From the NCBI GenBank assembly GCA_029953675.1, contig JAMWBK010000013.1:62001-126000 (forward strand): a DNA stretch of 64,000 nt, written 5' to 3'. Every line of letters starts with the position of its first letter. Positions within the stretch are counted from its first letter, which is position 1. The notes under the pieces were generated by a model. That model did not search any database, had not been told where the DNA came from, and worked only from the letters and a program-made list of their open reading frames with translations. Source of the stretch: Rhodosorus marinus. Lineage: Eukaryota > Rhodophyta > Stylonematophyceae > Stylonematales > Stylonemataceae. Below are positions 60,457 to 64,000 of the stretch, piece by piece. Position numbers and translations under genes: made by a program.

Positions 60457-61556
60457 ATGAGTGGTTTTCGGACAGGTGTAGGGTCTGTGCTGGCGTTTTG
60501 CGCTGTTCCCAGCCCGAGTTTTGTTGGTGGTAGGCGTGGTAGGGGGACGACTGGGTTGGTCGTGGTGGTGGGGGCTGGGGAGCATTGCTTGGTGCTGGCG
60601 CACTACGAGGCGTCTGAGCTACTGAAGGTTCGAGGAAGGGTGAACGAGTTGGTTGCCTCGATAACGGAGGCTCGAAGCAGCGTTGGAGGCCCGTTCAGCG
60701 TCGATCTGGGGACGAGGTCCCTGAAGTCGATCTCCGCGGATGCCGGAGGGGTTTACCTGGACGGGGATGCCATTCCGCTCAGCTGGAAGGATCTGCAGAC
60801 GATGACGAAGAAGGGAAAGACGGGTGCGTACGAATGTTACGAAGACGGATGGGAGAGAGTCGCTGAGTTCTCTGAGGAGACCCAGCGAGCGATATCTCTT
60901 CTTCCTGTCGCCGAAGGCGTCGCCCCGACCGTGGTCATCGGAGGCTTTGTAAGTCTCTCACCTGCATCACACCTCCCCCCTCCACCACCAATCAGCTGAC
61001 TATGTTGAATCTGATCCCCCCGCAGGGAATGCACAGAATCAAAAGCTCTGATCCATGGACGGACACGCAACTCAAGATGAAGGCGCTTGGGACAGCGTCA
61101 GAAAATACGCTGGACGTCTGCACGGGCTTGGGGTACACCGCTATCGCCCTCGCTGATCAGCCCACTGTAGACCTGGTAACAACAATCGAGCTGGATCCCT
61201 CAATTGTAAATATACAGCGTCGCAACCCCTGGTCGAGGAGGCTCTTCGAAAACCCAAAGATCGACAGAAAGGTCGGCGATGCCGTTGAGCTCCTGCCCAC
61301 CCTTCCTGATCGAAGCTTCAGCACGATTGTACACGACCCACCGGCACTCGCGCTCTGCAACGAACTGTACACGCTCGAGTTCTACAAGCAGCTACGCCGA
61401 ACCCTCAAGCCGAGCGGGAAGCTCTATCACTACGTCGGGGACCCGGCTTCGAAGGAGTCCGGAAGGCTGTTCAGAGGGATCATGGACAGACTCAAGCAGG
61501 CCGGATTTCAACAAGTGAAGAGGGCCGATGGGGCGTTCGGAATACTTGCGAGATAA
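60457..61556 (+). CDS. SAM-dependent methyltransferase, archaeal-type (COG2521-like), 340 residues
   Basis: Two exons, 60457-60948 and 61026-61556, phase 0 intron of 77 bases. The N-terminal 50 residues (MSGFRTGVGSVLAFCAVPSP onwards) are basic and hydroxylated, possibly an organelle leader. Residues 60-165 carry LVLAHYEASELLKVRGRVNE, a short substrate-binding part found in archaeal and cyanobacterial homologues. The Rossmann methyltransferase core follows: HRIKSSDPWTDTQLKMKALG, LDVCTGLGYTAIALA (motif I), TTIELDPSIVNIQRRNPWSR (motif II), DRKVGDAVELLPTLPDRSF and IVHDPPALALCNELYTLEF (the DPP motif IV). DPP with aromatic neighbours resembles amino-methyltransferases of N6-adenine/guanine or small substrates. 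The substrate is unknown. Confidence 0.8.
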
Positions 61557-61787
61557 GACCACCCAAGATATCTCCATATCCCTAGCAAAATCCCTCTTCT
61601 GCTCTCTTCTTTTAATTAATTGAAACGCATTTTCCAAAACGGTTAAGTCATCGCGTCTCAGAGCGCTTCTCTGAACATGAGCGTGGCATCTGACCGGCAG
61701 GCTGGTTGGGGTGGGTGTGGCCTTGGGGAGCGAGCGTTGGTCAGCAGCCGACGTGGCCTGCAGATCGGTCCTTTGTTCCTTCCTGTC

Positions 61788-63663
61788 TCACCGTTGACTC
61801 GATGTTGTCACGGTGGCGTTCCAACCGGGGTCTCCTCCATCAGCGGACTCCATGTCGGAGATGATGGTGTTGGACTCCTGCAGTCCAGCTTGGTCAACGT
61901 CGAAGTCCTCTTCCGATGAGCCCTGGCTTTCAAAGTCATCCAAATGCTCCGACCTCCGACGGAATCGGCCGGTTATTCTCCCCCAAAACCGTTTCTTCTC
62001 AGCTTTGTCCTCCTCCACTGGGCTCCTACAAGTAGGGCAGTTGGCATACTTGACCATCCACTTGTCCAAGCAGTTCTTGTGGTACACATGGTTGCAAGGA
62101 AGCCTGCGTGAAGAACGAGAGATGAGTTAGACGTTCCTTGAGGGGGGACGCAGTAGCGACTGTGCTATAGCACAACACCTACCTCCTCACTAGTTCTCCA
62201 GTCTCATACTCGCACAAGCAAACGGTGCACTGCTCATCACAGCTCTGAGCTTCCATTTCGCCCGGGGGGGCGTCGCCAGGGTAAGCGTACGCTGGCATAA
62301 TCCTGTTGATCTCGCGCTTGCTTAGGCCCGGAGAGTTTCTGTTCGACGGCGCGTCGCTGCGTCCTCGGCGGATTCTGTACCAAGGTATGGCGAGGGCCAG
62401 AACCACGACCGCGAAAGGAACAATAATAAGGATCGCCACCCGGTAGAAGGACGCGTCTACTTGATCACAGGACTGATTACTGGTACCTCCACAGGGAAAC
62501 ATTTCAGCACCGACGTCTTGTATAGGGAAATCCATCATGTTGATCACGGATAATATCACCCTCTGTCCTTGATTCACTCGACCAAAGCCTTTCCTCCCGC
62601 AGGACAAAAGCTCGGTGTCTTCGTTAAACCGATCTATCTGATTTTGACCCAACAGGTAAATCTCGTTGACCTGGGTTTGAATCCCTTGCGGGTTCTCACA
62701 GTGTTCACCCTGAACCTTTCGCGTGGTGGTAAAGTAAGCACCACTCCCGCGCGTTGGGTAGGGGAGAGATCTGGATAAGAGAGTATAGCACTCCTCTCCA
62801 TCCTCGAGTTGGCAGTCGACGTCGTAGCTAAAGTGCAACGTCTCATCCGTTTCTACCGTTAGCTCACTTCGGAACTTCAGATCGGTCATCCGAACGACCC
62901 TCTCCTCGCAGAATCGACCAGCGAAGTACTCACTGTCGTTAGAGTTGCACTCGCAGACGCCTTCACTGGTGCAAGTGCCGCGTTCGGAGCAGACCCCCTG
63001 CAGTTCCTCTCCCCTGGGGCAAGGTTTGGACCCGGAGAGGAAGCCCACCTCCAAAGTCCCGGTGAGGTTCTCTTGGTCGTCCCTCTGCGGGTTCATGTTG
63101 TACAAATATATTGTCCATTCCTTCCCGCCCTCGAGGATAAGATACTGGTAAAACTTCTCTGTCCAAAATCCTTCCAAATCCTCTCTCAGAGGTGGATCAG
63201 CGGACTGAAACTTGGTAAACTGCAAATATTGTGTGCTGTCGTCCCGGATTGGCTCCGGTTCTTCGCTTCCGCGCTCTGTCGCCACAAGGTATGGCCTGGG
63301 TGCGAGGACGAACCGCGGTGATTGAATATCCGTTCGACGAAAATCAACTCGAACGTACTCAATTCCTTCTGCGGTGGCGTCGACGTTAAGTATCACCCGG
63401 GCCTCTTGTGGCTCAGAGGCGGAAGCGAAGAAACCGATGTTGACATTGAAATTTTCCGTTTCGTCGACAGCGCCAACCAAGTTCCCTAAATCCTGTTCCT
63501 GTTGAGCATGCGTATTGACTTCCTGCCTTTCGCTCACTAACTCCAGGCCCTTTTCATCCATCGCGACCCCCTCCACCAGCGCAACAAAAAGCACCATCAA
63601 TACAGCACAACGATTCCATCCTCCAAGCACAAGCCTCTTCTTCCCAGACGCTCCCACGACCAT
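61788..63663 (-). CDS. Membrane RING-H2 E3 ubiquitin ligase with extracellular EGF-like module, 598 residues
   Basis: Exon 1 is 63663-62183 and exon 2 is 62103-61788, with a 79-base intron inside the RING. A signal peptide (LVLGGWNRCAVLMVLFVALV) is followed by a large lumenal part to about residue 425. It has beta-rich sequence, an EGF-like stretch at about 218-255 (CPRGEELQGVCSERGTC, CECNSNDSEYFAGRFCEE) and further Cys pairs. The membrane span is FYRVAILIIVPFAVVVLALA. The C-terminal cytosolic RING-H2 reads CTVCLCEYETGELVRR, LPCNHVYHKNCLDKW, CPTCRSPV, with C3H2C3 zinc ligands complete. An acidic tail follows. The layout (lumenal domain, TM, RING-H2) resembles Goliath/RNF13/ATL-type ligases of endosomes and plasma membrane. 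The EGF part suggests a ligand or matrix contact. Confidence 0.85.
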
Positions 63664-64000
63664 CTTTCAAAACAACAACAAAACTAATAAAAAAAACAAC
63701 TTCTCCTCCTCCACCGCAGCTCTTCCCCCTCCCACAAAAACACCAAAAACCAAACTGTCCCAAATCCCTCCTCCCAACCCACAAGCCCCCTCCAGTCCTC
63801 CCTCCCCTCTATAAATTCCACAACCCTTCCTCCCTCCCTTATAAAACTCTCTAACCAAATCCAGCATATATATGATATGTTCGATCCTCGAACAAGACCC
63901 CCCCAACCCCCTCCCCTCACCCCACCCAAATTGACTGGCTACAAACAAAAAGACCAGTGATGGGTCCGTTTTCGAGGCACCCGCCCTACAAAGCATCTTA
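63664..64000 (-). promoter_or_regulatory. G-rich promoter/leader of the RING gene
   Basis: The sense (minus) strand is G-rich from about 63690 to 63835. A possible TATA (TATAAG inverted at 63838-63843) stands about 175 bases before the ATG. The rest, to the end of the window, is featureless. Confidence 0.4.

Noticed and set aside
61677-61919. Plus-strand open frame after the methyltransferase
   Set aside because: Antisense to the acidic tail of the RING gene, with no domain.

Overview
The window reads as nuclear DNA of a photosynthetic eukaryote. Protein genes carry short GT-AG introns (roughly 55-150 bases, donors of GTAAGT/GTACGT type), several have TATA boxes, and there are clear mitochondrial, secretory and plastid-type genes. 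One gene belongs to the DUF1995/LPA3 family of oxygenic phototrophs, so an alga fits best. A red alga is my guess; no marker in the window settles it.

Two compartments stand out. Bases 1 to about 39,400 are a graveyard of non-LTR retrotransposons whose second ORF ends in a CCHC-type knuckle and a PD-(D/E)XK (restriction-like) endonuclease. I see one apparently intact element (about 26,309-31,201, two ORFs overlapping at TAATG; called NLR-R here) and many broken copies of two further families. NLR-A copies end near CAG(T/C)CTCCGATTAAAC plus TTCATTC/TTCGTTC tails. NLR-B copies end near GCGTAGCGCTTCAGGC...AATAAA...CC. A Ty1/copia gag remnant, LTR-like repeats, a 5S rRNA 3' part, several large palindromes and nested duplications lie among them. 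Only three host genes sit here: a secreted repeat/beta-trefoil-like protein (10,043-12,013), a 34-cysteine secreted protein (15,714-16,703, minus) and a secreted astacin-like protease with C2 and EGF parts (34,932-36,569). All three are intronless, carry signal peptides and have a TATA box about 115-130 bases before the ATG.

From about 40,300 to the end the window is ordinary gene space. In order: complex III subunit QCR10 (minus), OHCU decarboxylase of urate breakdown (minus), signal peptidase subunit SPC12 (plus), a PH-domain protein kinase (minus), mitochondrial ribosomal protein bS18m (plus), a mitochondrial carrier close to S-adenosylmethionine carriers (plus), pyridoxal phosphate synthase PDX1 (minus), a DUF1995 plastid protein (minus), an archaeal-type SAM methyltransferase (plus) and a membrane RING-H2 ubiquitin ligase (minus). 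These are spliced, and most have a G- or purine-rich sense strand between a TATA-like box and the ATG.

Exon structures were derived by hand from reading-frame continuity, splice-site consensus and family conservation; coordinates may be off by a base or two. Family assignments come from motif recognition, not from database searches.
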